From the NCBI GenBank assembly GCA_020631395.1, contig JAHDHI010000039.1, positions 1 through 42,978 on the forward strand: a stretch of 42,978 nt of DNA, in the 5' to 3' direction. Position numbers and translations under genes: made by a program. Source of the stretch: Bizionia sp. GTDB lineage: Bacteria; Bacteroidota; Bacteroidia; Flavobacteriales; Flavobacteriaceae. Numbering within the stretch: position 1 is the first letter of the stretch; every line of letters starts with the position of its first letter. Positions 1-7,882 of this stretch are shown piece by piece. The notes under the pieces are model-generated. The model made no database searches. It worked only from the letters and a program-made list of their open reading frames with translations, and had not been told where the DNA came from.

Positions 1-27
1 AAGCTAGCTTCCGATATTTGTCCTAAA

Positions 28-924
28 ATGTTGCACTTACTAATTGAACTTAGGTTATTGACAAGCATAATCATTGCATTTGTAATTAACAACGTATTGC
101 CTTATGCCATTTTACAACCACAAAGAGTCAAAGCCTTCAATTACCTAGAAGTACACAATCAAGACTACGAGAAGGTCAATCTACTATCCAAGGACAGCAT
201 TTCGCTTCAAGGCTATTATGTAGAGTCCAATTTGGAGACCACATATGCGTCCATAATATTGGTTCATGGTATAGGAGGGTGCAAAGAGCATTTTTCAAAA
301 TTGGTTATGGATTTGGCGAACAGGGGCTATGCCAGTTGGCTATTCGACAATAGAGCACATGGAACAAGTGGAGGGCAGTACACTACGTATGGTTTTTTTG
401 AAAAACAGGATATTTCTACAATCGTCAACGCGATTGAAAAAGAAGATCCGGAGTCCAAAATCGGGATTTGGGGAAACTCGTTAGGTGGTGCAATAGCCAT
501 TCAAGCCATTGAAAATGACAAAAGGATCGATTTTGGAATTATTGAAAGTACATTCACCGATTTAAATCAAATCGTACTAGATTATCAAAGAAGATACACG
601 TATGGATTCGGATTCAAGTGGTTATGCGACCAAACATTGAAAAAAGCTGGAGAAATAGGAAGGTTCAATCCAAAGCAAGTAAAACCCATAGAGTCTGTCA
701 AGAACATTTATTGTCCCATCCTAATTGCCCATGGCAATGAAGATGCCAACATAAGATATGAGTATGGGAAACAATTGTTCAACAACTTGAAAGCAAAAGA
801 CAAGGTTTTCATAACTGTAGACAAGGCAGATCATTACAATATGTCCAATGTTGGAGGTGAAGACTACAAAAATAAGTTATTTGCTTTTTTGGATAGACAA
901 ACCAACAACCTCAATGTGGATTAA
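28..924 (+). CDS. alpha/beta hydrolase, membrane-anchored or exported
   Basis: The 298-residue product has a hydrophobic N-terminal segment (about residues 8-30), probably a membrane anchor or uncleaved signal. An alpha/beta-hydrolase fold follows, with an oxyanion HG motif at 80-81 (HGIGG), the nucleophile elbow G-N-S-L-G with Ser151, a candidate acid Asp239 (HGNED) and a candidate His269 (ADHYN). This triad order matches serine hydrolases of the BAAT/S9-like 'lysophospholipase' group. The substrate cannot be read from sequence; esterase, acylglycerol lipase and peptidase are all possible. The first ATG lies 27 bases into the window, so a further upstream start cannot be fully excluded. It converges on the ABC gene across a 443-bp gap, and no partner gene is visible. 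Confidence 0.85.
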   Translation: MLHLLIELRLLTSIIIAFVINNVLPYAILQPQRVKAFNYLEVHNQDYEKVNLLSKDSISLQGYYVESNLETTYASIILVHGIGGCKEHFSKLVMDLANRGYASWLFDNRAHGTSGGQYTTYGFFEKQDISTIVNAIEKEDPESKIGIWGNSLGGAIAIQAIENDKRIDFGIIESTFTDLNQIVLDYQRRYTYGFGFKWLCDQTLKKAGEIGRFNPKQVKPIESVKNIYCPILIAHGNEDANIRYEYGKQLFNNLKAKDKVFITVDKADHYNMSNVGGEDYKNKLFAFLDRQTNNLNVD

Positions 925-1367
925 AGATCTCAAGGCAAACCCCTTCCTCATATGAAAAATGTTTGGAATAAAATAAAGTCTACAAATCAAGAAAGAAAAG
1001 TATTGGAGTAAGATAAACCTAGGATTTGCGCTAAGATACATTGTTTGCAAATAACGATTTCAAGATGTTAAATAAAATATAAAAGCTTTTAAAGTGTTAA
1101 AATATTGTGTATTTCATCTAATTTTAATGCTTTTAAACTGATTTATGAAAAACAAATGTATATTTGTAATCCCAAACCTATTATAAATTTAAAACTCAAA
1201 TGTACCATAGTTCGACCACTATGCTATGTTGACCCAAATTTATCATAACTTAACCTAACTTATTAATTTTTCAAGAACCCCTGATGAAGAGCAAATTACA
1301 TAACGGAGTCCAAAATGTAATGTCTTTTACAAAGAATGTCTTTTATTTAGCAAAGAAGGTGTTTATG
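925..1367. other. 443-bp convergent intergenic region, no gene seen
   Basis: This AT-rich gap lies between two converging genes. I find no plausible coding frame and no strong GC-rich terminator stem. A TATATTTG string at 1159-1166 fits the Bacteroidetes -7 consensus TAnnTTTG on the plus strand, but no TTG sits 19-21 bp upstream and no plus-strand gene follows before 3259. If it is real it would drive a short RNA. A short direct repeat AATGTCTTTTA occurs twice close to the end of the gap. Confidence 0.4.
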
Positions 1368-3053
1368 CTATAAGCTTTTGGGTATGGCATTTATCAGCTT
1401 TTTCGTATACTCATTCTTTGGGTACTCGTAGACAGTGTCTGCATCATCCAATTCTTCAATTTTCCCTTTGTTCATAACCAACAATTGATCGGACATGTAT
1501 TTGACGACAGCCAAATCATGGGAAATAAAAATATAGGTAAACCCAAAATTGATCTTCAATTCGTTCAAGAGATTTAAGACTTGTGCCTGTACGGATATGT
1601 CCAAGGCCGAAACCGATTCGTCACACACAATCAACTTGGGTTCCAGGGCTACGGTTCTTGCTATGCCAATCCGTTGTCGTTGCCCACCGGAGAACTCATG
1701 GGGATAACGATTGAAATGCTCCTCAGACAAACCTACTCTATTCAAAATGTCTATGGCTTTGGTTTTACGTTTTGTTTCTGTATCGTACAATTTATGAACC
1801 TTCATAGGCTCCATAATGGCATTTCCAATGGTTATTCTCGGATTCAAGGAAGAGTAAGGATCTTGAAAAATAATTTGAATGTCCTTTCTCAGAGCAGTGG
1901 TTTGTGAGGCATTCAACTTCGTAATGTCCAAGCCATTAAATAAAATAGTACCAGAAGTAGCCTTGTCCAGTTGTAAGATGGCGTTGCCTAAAGTTGATTT
2001 TCCACAGCCAGATTCTCCAACCAATCCCAATGTTTCCCCTTCATAGAGTTTGAAACTCACGTTGTCCACAGCTTTGAAATAATTTGGTTTGCCAAACCAA
2101 CCAGATTTGGAGATGTATTCTTTTTCAAGGTTGATGACTTCCAAAAGTGGAGGTTTGCTGTAGATTTCCTCATGATGTCTTTTACGCATTGCCGAAGAAA
2201 TTTCATCATGAGAAACATTATTGTTCAAAACATCATTTATGGTAGGCAAGGTTTTTAGCCTTGTATTCATTGATGGTCTTGAGTTTATTAGTGCCTTGGT
2301 GTAATTATGTTGAGGTGACTTGAAAATGGAAGCAACGGTATTTTGTTCCACGATGTGACCTTTGTACATTACCAAGACTCGATCGGCTATTTCAGAAATC
2401 AAAGCCAAATCATGTGTAATGAAAATGATGCTCATCTTGGTTTCCGCTTGAATTTCCTTCAATAGGGAGACAATGTCGTTTTGAACGGTAACATCCAATG
2501 CCGTAGTCGGTTCGTCAGCGATGAGAATCGTTGGTTTGCAAGCAATGGCCATGGCAATCATTACACGTTGTTTTTGCCCGCCAGAAATTTCATGTGGATA
2601 CGAATTGCATACACGAATGGGATCGGGAAGCTTTACTTTTTCAAATAACAGAAGTGTTTCCGATTTTATTTCTTTATTTGACAATGACGTATGTTGGGAT
2701 AAAATTTCTTCCACTTGTTTACCACATGACATTGATGGATTTAAGGAACTCATAGGTTCTTGAAAGATCATTGCTATTTTTTTTCCTCTTATGGATTGAA
2801 ACCGTTTCGAGGGCAAAAGTGTCAAATCTTCATTTTCAAATAGAATGCTTCCAGAAGTCATTTTGGATACCTTGTTGGGCAAGAGCCCCAAAATGGCCAA
2901 GGACGATACGGATTTGCCTGAACCCGATTCTCCAACTATGCCCAATATCTCATTCTTTTTTAAATGATACGATATGGAATGTATAATTTCATTTTCCTTG
3001 CCGTTGGAAAAGAAGGAAATTGAAAGGTCGTTAATACTGAGTATGTTATGCAT
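1368..3053 (-). CDS. ABC transporter ATP-binding protein with two ATPase domains (dipeptide/oligopeptide type, DppD-DppF fusion)
   Basis: The 561-residue protein consists of two complete ABC ATPase domains in tandem. Domain 1 (about 1-265) has Walker A GESGSGKS at 41-48, signature SGGQ at 157-160 and Walker B ILIADE at 176-181. Domain 2 (about 303-555) has Walker A GESGCGKS at 345-352, signature SGGQ at 454-457 and Walker B LIVCDE at 473-478. The linker around 260-300 is charged. The second domain is followed by the short C-terminal extension typical of oligopeptide/dipeptide/nickel ATPases. It would energise a peptide importer or a microcin-C-like exporter from the cytoplasmic face. No permease or binding protein gene is adjacent, so the partner must be encoded elsewhere. 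The cargo is unknown. Confidence 0.9.
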   Translation of the reverse strand: MHNILSINDLSISFFSNGKENEIIHSISYHLKKNEILGIVGESGSGKSVSSLAILGLLPNKVSKMTSGSILFENEDLTLLPSKRFQSIRGKKIAMIFQEPMSSLNPSMSCGKQVEEILSQHTSLSNKEIKSETLLLFEKVKLPDPIRVCNSYPHEISGGQKQRVMIAMAIACKPTILIADEPTTALDVTVQNDIVSLLKEIQAETKMSIIFITHDLALISEIADRVLVMYKGHIVEQNTVASIFKSPQHNYTKALINSRPSMNTRLKTLPTINDVLNNNVSHDEISSAMRKRHHEEIYSKPPLLEVINLEKEYISKSGWFGKPNYFKAVDNVSFKLYEGETLGLVGESGCGKSTLGNAILQLDKATSGTILFNGLDITKLNASQTTALRKDIQIIFQDPYSSLNPRITIGNAIMEPMKVHKLYDTETKRKTKAIDILNRVGLSEEHFNRYPHEFSGGQRQRIGIARTVALEPKLIVCDESVSALDISVQAQVLNLLNELKINFGFTYIFISHDLAVVKYMSDQLLVMNKGKIEELDDADTVYEYPKNEYTKKLINAIPKSL

Positions 3054-3087
3054 AGCTTTGTAAATGTAAGAATAGTCTTATTTTAAA

Positions 3088-3105
3088 TTACGGTAAAAAC
3101 CGTAA
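3088..3105. promoter_or_regulatory. TTACGGT-N4-ACCGTAA inverted repeat (candidate operator)
   Basis: This is a perfect 7-bp inverted repeat with an AAAA spacer, 18 bp in all. It lies 153 bp before the M43 protease start, in a region flanked by divergent genes, so it cannot be a terminator of either. The same arrangement, TTACGG-N6-CCGTAG, lies 147 bp before the M4 protease at 24210. That makes a transcription-factor site the best reading; the cognate factor is not identified. Confidence 0.55.
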
Positions 3106-3133
3106 ATTCAATAAAAATGCATTTTTATTGAAT
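3106..3133. promoter_or_regulatory. 28-bp perfect palindrome abutting the TTACGG dyad
   Basis: The left half is ATTCAATAAAAATG and the right half is its exact reverse complement CATTTTTATTGAAT, with no spacer. It begins at the base after the 3088-3105 dyad. It is AT-rich but symmetrical over its whole length. Divergent flanking genes argue against a terminator; an operator for a dimeric regulator or a cruciform-forming element is more likely. Confidence 0.45.
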
Positions 3134-3194
3134 AATAATCATAAAAAATATTAAAATAATGAGAAATTTTCATAGTTTTAAAATATACAATTGA

Positions 3195-3240
3195 AAATGC
3201 TCCCGCAAAACAATTAAAACTGCTCCCATAAAACCAATAC
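3195..3240 (+). repeat. two imperfect 23-bp direct repeats in the protease leader
   Basis: TGCTCCC followed by a CAAAAC- or TAAAACC-like stretch occurs at 3198 and again at 3221, a 23-bp period just upstream of the protease start at 3259. A related ACTCCCATG immediately precedes and includes the start of the paralogous protease at 27655. Its function is unknown; a regulator site or a leader element is possible. Confidence 0.3.
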
Positions 3241-3258
3241 TTATTTAAACATTTTACC

Positions 3259-5391
3259 ATGAAAAAAACCATTACTTTATCTCTATTGAGTTTTCTTTTC
3301 TTGTTTACAGTTTCAGCCCAACAGGAACGGAACTGTAAATCTATGGAAAACTTGGAGTACAGAAAACAATTGAATCCTCTTTTAGAGGAAAACATGAAAC
3401 AAATTGAAGCTTATACACAAAATAAGATTCAAGAAATGCAAGGACAACAAAATAAAATAGTCGGGGACATCATTACGATACCTGTAGTCGTGCACGTCAT
3501 CTATAGCAACTCCAATGAAAATATCAGTGATGCACAGATATTATCTCAAATGCAAGTGTTGAATGATGATTTCAGAAGAACGAATTCTGATGCTGACAAT
3601 ACTTGGTCACAAGCAGCAGACATGCAAATAGAGTTCTGTTTGGCATCTGTGGATGAAAATGGCAATGCGACGAATGGAATTACCAGAAAATCATCCACAA
3701 AAACCACTTGGGGAACCAATGATGCAATGAAAAAATCCTCACAAGGAGGAGTAGATCCATGGGATACCTCGCAATACCTAAATATGTGGGTATGCAACAT
3801 AGGAGGCGGAATCCTTGGGTATGCACAGTTCCCGGGAGGAAGTGCAGCAACCGATGGAATTGTGATGGGGCCTAATTACTTTGGAAGCAAAAATGGTGGG
3901 TCAGGATTTTATTTGTCAGCACCTTTTGATTTGGGTAGAACGACAACACATGAAATAGGACACTTTTTAAATTTGCGCCACATTTGGGGAGATGGAGGAT
4001 GTGGAGTTGACGATTTTGTATCCGATACCCCAGAATCCGATGCCTCCAATGGAGGGTGTGCCACTACGCATGTCTCTTGTGGGTCTGTAGACATGGTACA
4101 AAACTATATGGACTATAGTGATGATTCCTGCATGAACCTATTCACGCAAGGACAAAAAGATAGAATGAGGGTAACTCTGCTTCCAGGAGGAGTAAGAGCT
4201 AGTCTTGGAGCATCAACCAAATGTGATGGAGGTACTTCACCAACATGTGACGATGGTATCCAAAACGGAGATGAAACAGGTGTAGATTGTGGAGGGCCAG
4301 ATTGTCAACCATGTGATACGACGCCAACATGTGACGATGGTATCCAAAACGGAGATGAAACAGGTGTAGATTGTGGAGGGCCAGATTGTCAACCATGTGA
4401 TACGACACCAACATGTGACGATGGTATCCAAAACGGTGATGAAACAGGTGTAGATTGTGGAGGATCCGTTTGTGAGCCTTGTGATACGGCATGTGCGGAG
4501 AATGAAGTCAATGTTACAATTACTTTGGACAACTATCCAGAAGAAACGGCATGGGAAATAAAAGATTCTAATGGTACGACAGTGGCATCTGGATCCTATT
4601 CCACTTCAAATCCTGATGGTTCCACGGTTACAGAGGCATTATGCCTTCCAGATGGATGTTACGACTTTGTAATTACGGATTCTTATGGAGATGGCATTTG
4701 CTGTTCTTATGGAAATGGCTCATATGCTGTTACTGGAGCAGCTGGTACTTTGGCCTCAGGCGGTGATTTTGCAAGCTCTGAAACGACCAGTTTCTGTCTA
4801 GGCGATGCTGTTCCTACTTGTACAGATGTAACGGTATCCATTAAATTGGACAACTATCCGGAAGAAACGGCTTGGTCGCTTGTCGATTCCAATGGAGCAA
4901 CAGTGGCTTCAGCTAGTTACTCTACGTCGAACCCTGATGGTTCCACGGTTACGGAGACTGTATGCCTAGAAGATGGATGTTATGACTTTGTGATTACAGA
5001 TACGTATGGAGATGGCATTTGCTGTTCTTACGGAAGAGGCGAGTATACTGTGTCCGATGGATCGGGAACTTTGGCTTCGGGAGGTTCTTTTGGAAGTTCT
5101 GAATCCACCAACTTCTGTATAGGTAACACAAGAACTGCAGGAGAGGTGAGAACGGTGAATTTCAACAACAACAATTTCACCATGCATCCAAACCCTGTGA
5201 ATGACGTATTGAACGTTAAATTGAAAGGAGACCTTGAAGCGACTTATAGAATTGTAAACATGATTGGGCAAACCATTGCCAATGGTAATTTGACTGGAGA
5301 GATAAATGTAGCAGACCTTAAAGGAGGAATGTACTTTGTTGAAATCAATGATGGCGTGGCGACAATGACCAAAAAGTTTATTAAACGATAA
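3259..5391 (+). CDS. secreted M43-family (pappalysin/cytophagalysin-like) zinc metalloprotease with T9SS sorting tail
   Basis: This 710-residue precursor has a signal peptide (about 1-20, ending SAQQ) and a pro-region to about residue 60. The M43 catalytic domain (about 65-320) carries the metzincin zinc site HEIGHFLNLRH at 231-241, with Glu232 as the catalytic base and a following Met-turn region around QNYMDY. Three 28-residue Cys-rich repeats of the type CDDGIQNGDETGVDCGG follow at 328-411, then two roughly 105-residue repeats ending SYGDGICCSYG...NFC (about 412-622). A T9SS type A sorting domain closes the protein (about 641-710, PNPVNDV to KKFIKR). It should be exported by Sec, then moved across the outer membrane by T9SS and released or surface-anchored. 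The catalytic half is paralogous to the protease at 27655. A strong terminator follows. Confidence 0.93.
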   Translation: MKKTITLSLLSFLFLFTVSAQQERNCKSMENLEYRKQLNPLLEENMKQIEAYTQNKIQEMQGQQNKIVGDIITIPVVVHVIYSNSNENISDAQILSQMQVLNDDFRRTNSDADNTWSQAADMQIEFCLASVDENGNATNGITRKSSTKTTWGTNDAMKKSSQGGVDPWDTSQYLNMWVCNIGGGILGYAQFPGGSAATDGIVMGPNYFGSKNGGSGFYLSAPFDLGRTTTHEIGHFLNLRHIWGDGGCGVDDFVSDTPESDASNGGCATTHVSCGSVDMVQNYMDYSDDSCMNLFTQGQKDRMRVTLLPGGVRASLGASTKCDGGTSPTCDDGIQNGDETGVDCGGPDCQPCDTTPTCDDGIQNGDETGVDCGGPDCQPCDTTPTCDDGIQNGDETGVDCGGSVCEPCDTACAENEVNVTITLDNYPEETAWEIKDSNGTTVASGSYSTSNPDGSTVTEALCLPDGCYDFVITDSYGDGICCSYGNGSYAVTGAAGTLASGGDFASSETTSFCLGDAVPTCTDVTVSIKLDNYPEETAWSLVDSNGATVASASYSTSNPDGSTVTETVCLEDGCYDFVITDTYGDGICCSYGRGEYTVSDGSGTLASGGSFGSSESTNFCIGNTRTAGEVRTVNFNNNNFTMHPNPVNDVLNVKLKGDLEATYRIVNMIGQTIANGNLTGEINVADLKGGMYFVEINDGVATMTKKFIKR
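4240..4491 (+). repeat. three tandem 84-bp coding repeats
   Basis: Each unit encodes 28 residues beginning PTCDDGIQNGDETG and containing four cysteines and several acidic residues. Units start at 4240, 4324 and 4408. By eye, units 1 and 2 differ at one base in 84, while unit 3 diverges in its last third. This indicates very recent duplication or ongoing copy-number change. A single related unit exists in the paralogue at about 28638. Confidence 0.9.
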
Positions 5392-5434
5392 TATTAATTA
5401 GTCTTTAATATATAACCAACCAACTATCTGAGAA

Positions 5435-5467
5435 AGTCCCGATTCAATAGAATCGGGGCTTTTTTTA
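5435..5467 (+). terminator. rho-independent terminator of the M43 protease gene
   Basis: The stem CCCGATTC / GAATCGGG has an AATA loop (5438-5457), extended by A-T and G-C pairs outside and followed by a run of T. It sits 43 bp after the stop codon. Confidence 0.85.
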
Positions 5468-5646
5468 TTTAGAAAACCAATTTATGGCTAAAAGCTATGT
5501 TCTACCTATTTACGAAAGAGTAGATGGTTAAGTACTCAAAATGGATAAGAATAGAAGTTTCTATGGATATGGAGGCGTTTTTTTCGTCAAATTTGAAAAA
5601 CCCACTAGTGAGAATGAAATGAACAAATAAGATATGCTACATCGTT
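5468..5646. other. intergenic stretch with one doubtful 29-codon frame
   Basis: Between the two terminators there is no convincing gene. A plus-strand frame at 5541-5630 (MDKNRSFYGYGGVFFVKFE...) has a start and stop and a somewhat protein-like composition, but no recognisable family and no clear promoter. It may be a gene remnant or chance. Confidence 0.2.
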
Positions 5647-5679
5647 AAAAAACAAGCATTTATTAAAGGCTTGTTTTTT
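5647..5679 (-). terminator. terminator of pheS
   Basis: A perfect 11-bp inverted repeat AAAAAACAAGC / GCTTGTTTTTT with an 11-base loop ends 9 bp beyond the pheS stop. Read on the minus strand it gives a hairpin followed by a U-run. Confidence 0.7.
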
Positions 5680-5688
5680 AGATACCTA

Positions 5689-6717
5689 TTACAAAGCACT
5701 TTTAAATTGTTCTAAAAAGCGAACATCATTTTCACTCAACAAGCGAATGTCGCTTATTTGATGCAATAGCATTGCTATACGGTCAATTCCTACTCCAAAG
5801 GCAAAACCAGAATATTCGTTGGAGTCTATTTTGCAATTTTCCAAGACATTGGGATCTACCATTCCACAGCCTCCAATTTCCAACCAACCAGTTCCTTTGG
5901 TTATCTTATGATCTGTATCGGTTTCCAACCCCCAATACACATCTATTTCCGCGCTAGGCTCAGTAAACGGGAAGTAGGACGGGCGCAACCTGATCTTGGA
6001 TTTTCCAAAAAGCTCGGTTGTAAAGTATTGCAAGGTTTGCTTTAAATCTGCAAAGCTCACATCTTTATCTATGTAAAGCCCTTCCACTTGATGGAAAAAA
6101 CAATGGGAACGTGCCGAAATGGCTTCGTTTCTATATACTCTTCCAGGAGAGATGGTGCGTATTGGAGGAGGATTGTTTTCCATATAGCGTACTTGTACGG
6201 AGCTTGTGTGCGTACGTAGTAGTATATCTGGATTTGTTTGTATGAAAAACGTGTCCTGCATATCTCTAGCGGGATGATACTCCGGAAGATTCAAAGCTGT
6301 AAAGTTATGCCAATCGTCTTCTATTTCCGGGCCTTCGCTCACATTGAATCCTATGCGGGAAAAAATGTCCGTAATTTGGTTTTTCACCAACGAAATGGGA
6401 TGACGAGCACCCAATGCGATAGGTTCCCCTGGGCGAGACAAATCTCCAAGGACACCTTTGTCTTCTTCATTGGATTCCAATTCACTTTTCAATGCAGCTA
6501 CTTTTTCTTCTGCCGTCTTCTTAAGTTTGTTTATGGTCTGACCAAATTCTTTCCTTTGCTCGTTCGCCACATTTTTGAATTCGGCGAAATAGTCGTTCAG
6601 CAATCCTTTCCTACCTAAGTATTTTATGCGGAAAGCTTCAACCTCTTCTTTGGATTGTGCTTTGAATGCTTCTGCTTCTGTGATGAGCTCCTTTATCTTG
6701 TCTATCATGGTGGTCAT
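5689..6717 (-). CDS. pheS: phenylalanine--tRNA ligase alpha subunit
   Basis: PheS charges tRNA-Phe as part of the alpha2beta2 cytoplasmic synthetase. The 342-residue length is normal (the E. coli protein has 327). An N-terminal coiled-coil tRNA-binding arm (about 1-90, rich in K and E) precedes the class II catalytic core. The core contains the segment GPEIEDDWHNFTALNLP, the motif 2 region RTISPGRVYRNEAISARSH and the motif 3 glycine-rich FAFGVGIDRIAML. An alternative start three codons in (MIDKIKEL) is about equally good. A -7-like TAAATTTG lies just upstream. The beta subunit gene is not in the window, as is usual when pheS and pheT are separate in Bacteroidetes. Confidence 0.97.
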   Translation of the reverse strand: MTTMIDKIKELITEAEAFKAQSKEEVEAFRIKYLGRKGLLNDYFAEFKNVANEQRKEFGQTINKLKKTAEEKVAALKSELESNEEDKGVLGDLSRPGEPIALGARHPISLVKNQITDIFSRIGFNVSEGPEIEDDWHNFTALNLPEYHPARDMQDTFFIQTNPDILLRTHTSSVQVRYMENNPPPIRTISPGRVYRNEAISARSHCFFHQVEGLYIDKDVSFADLKQTLQYFTTELFGKSKIRLRPSYFPFTEPSAEIDVYWGLETDTDHKITKGTGWLEIGGCGMVDPNVLENCKIDSNEYSGFAFGVGIDRIAMLLHQISDIRLLSENDVRFLEQFKSAL

Positions 6718-6730
6718 TGTAAAATGATGG

Positions 6731-6738
6731 CAAATTTA
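6731..6738 (-). promoter_or_regulatory. candidate -7 element of the pheS promoter
   Basis: TAAATTTG on the minus strand matches the Bacteroidetes -7 consensus TAnnTTTG exactly. It lies 13 bp before the pheS start codon, which would give a very short leader. No TTG is found at the standard 19-21 bp spacing upstream, which lowers confidence. Confidence 0.35.
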
Positions 6739-6758
6739 GTGATTTTATGGATAAAAAA

Positions 6759-6782
6759 ACGCCTTCAAGAGCATGAAGGCGT
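6759..6782 (-). terminator. terminator of the lipocalin-like lipoprotein gene
   Basis: The stem ACGCCTTCA / TGAAGGCGT has a 6-base loop. On the minus strand it is followed by seven T. It lies 22 bp beyond the stop of the 6805-7227 gene and separates it from pheS. Confidence 0.85.
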
Positions 6783-6804
6783 CAAATTTATTGGAGATGA
6801 ACAA

Positions 6805-7227
6805 CTATTGTCTTTTATACACCTCTTTGTACGTTGTGGTGGTGGACCCTTCTGTATCGCTATATTCCAAATAAAAGGTGTCTTCTTCGAAAACAGGTTC
6901 CTGAGATTCAGTTTCCCCTTCAATGGTAATGTTGTAGATGGATCCATTTTTTGTCCAAGTACCGCTTGTAGTTTCCTCCAATTCACAAGTTCCATTTACT
7001 TCGTCGTAATTGGACCCAGAATATGCCCCGTTTGCTGAGTAGATCAAAGTTTCCTCGGTGTCACATGGTTCCAAGGTCACTTCCTCCCCATTTTCATAGG
7101 ACTTGAAGTATTTCCACGTTCCAATGATGGAATCCATAGGTTCTGGCGGCATGTCGTCGTCTTTTTGAGGACAAGCCATTAGTGTAGTCGCTAGAGCGAA
7201 AAGTAGTGGTAATTTTGCTTTTTTCAT
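6805..7227 (-). CDS. lipocalin-like domain lipoprotein
   Basis: This 140-residue protein has a type II signal peptide with lipobox TLMAC, so Cys19 should be lipidated. The mature part starts with an acidic PQKDDD stretch and then IIGTWKYFKSYENGEEV, the first strand pattern of the small Bacteroidetes 'lipocalin family' proteins. Two cysteines (in EPCDTEE and GTCELEE) could pair. It is probably surface- or periplasm-exposed; its ligand is unknown. The family assignment rests on the G-x-W start and the beta-rich length, not on a catalytic motif. Confidence 0.7.
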   Translation of the reverse strand: MKKAKLPLLFALATTLMACPQKDDDMPPEPMDSIIGTWKYFKSYENGEEVTLEPCDTEETLIYSANGAYSGSNYDEVNGTCELEETTSGTWTKNGSIYNITIEGETESQEPVFEEDTFYLEYSDTEGSTTTTYKEVYKRQ

Positions 7228-7283
7228 TGTTTTTTATTTTAAGATTAATTCCTTCAATGCATCAAACAACATACCAAAAGCAT

Positions 7284-7640
7284 CTAATCTATGTACTTTG
7301 TCTCTAAAAAATAGTTTACTATGGCTTCTTTCATAAGGATGCTTTGTTCCCCAGCTTTTAGGTGTGGCAATTCTTCCTTTATCGTATAGTGAGGCCAACC
7401 ATCTTCATCGACAAAATCGAATTCATAATAACCATAGGGTTGTAGTAATTTGCATATGGCAATGTGCATTAAATCCAATTTGTGATCCTTTTTGAACTTG
7501 CGTTCCAGTTGTCCCAATTCTTGTATGCCTATCAAGTAGATTATGGCATCCAAATCCAATGTATCCCCTTCTGCAAATTGATTTGATAGTTTCTTTACTA
7601 CCATTTCCCAACGTTCTTTTAATTCTTGATCTCTAGACAT
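7284..7640 (-). CDS. conserved hypothetical protein
   Basis: A soluble 118-residue protein with no signal or membrane segment. It begins MSRDQELKERWEMVVKKL and contains the notable stretches LDLDAIIYLIGIQELG and HIAICKLLQPYGYYEF. I recognise it as a small protein conserved in Flavobacteriaceae but know no function for it. The 56-bp gap to the lipoprotein gene suggests possible co-transcription. An exact TAnnTTTG element lies upstream at 7718-7725. Confidence 0.75.
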   Translation of the reverse strand: MSRDQELKERWEMVVKKLSNQFAEGDTLDLDAIIYLIGIQELGQLERKFKKDHKLDLMHIAICKLLQPYGYYEFDFVDEDGWPHYTIKEELPHLKAGEQSILMKEAIVNYFLETKYID

Positions 7641-7717
7641 ATTTGTTTTCCATCTTTTAATTCCGTTTTAAGCTAAACTGCAACGGAAATCTTTTTTGAT
7701 TGTAAAAATGACAAGGG

Positions 7718-7725
7718 CAAAGTTA
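7718..7725 (-). promoter_or_regulatory. candidate -7 element for the 7284-7640 gene
   Basis: TAACTTTG on the minus strand matches TAnnTTTG and would give a leader of about 70 nt. A TTG partner at 19-21 bp is not present. Confidence 0.3.
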
Positions 7726-7882
7726 GTTATTTTCAAATCATGACCACTTGGCCTTTCGAATAAAGATTTTTGGAAATTCTATGAATTTTGCTTTTGGATT
7801 GACTAGGATGCAATTATTTAAAAAAAGATTCGTTTTTTATATGCTATTAAATTGTGTAGGTTTACACATTAAATGCATTCTT

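Noticed and set aside
1159-1166. Exact TATATTTG promoter element in the first gap
   Set aside because: No TTG at the right spacing and no downstream plus-strand gene; in AT-rich DNA this string is expected by chance, so it is not listed as a promoter.
3108-3395. Minus-strand frame crossing the M43 protease start
   Set aside because: It overlaps the signal peptide of a certain gene and the regulatory palindromes, and has no family features.
4240-4491. Possible CRISPR-like array
   Set aside because: The repeats are contiguous 84-bp units without spacers and are in frame within a protease gene.
4199-4492. Repeat-containing frames on the minus strand
   Set aside because: Shadow of the 84-bp coding repeats; the periodicity is inherited from the real gene.
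7748-7882. Longer N-terminus for the CvpA protein
   Set aside because: The in-frame upstream peptide has no family similarity; the conserved CvpA start MSIIDIVLAA begins at 7883.
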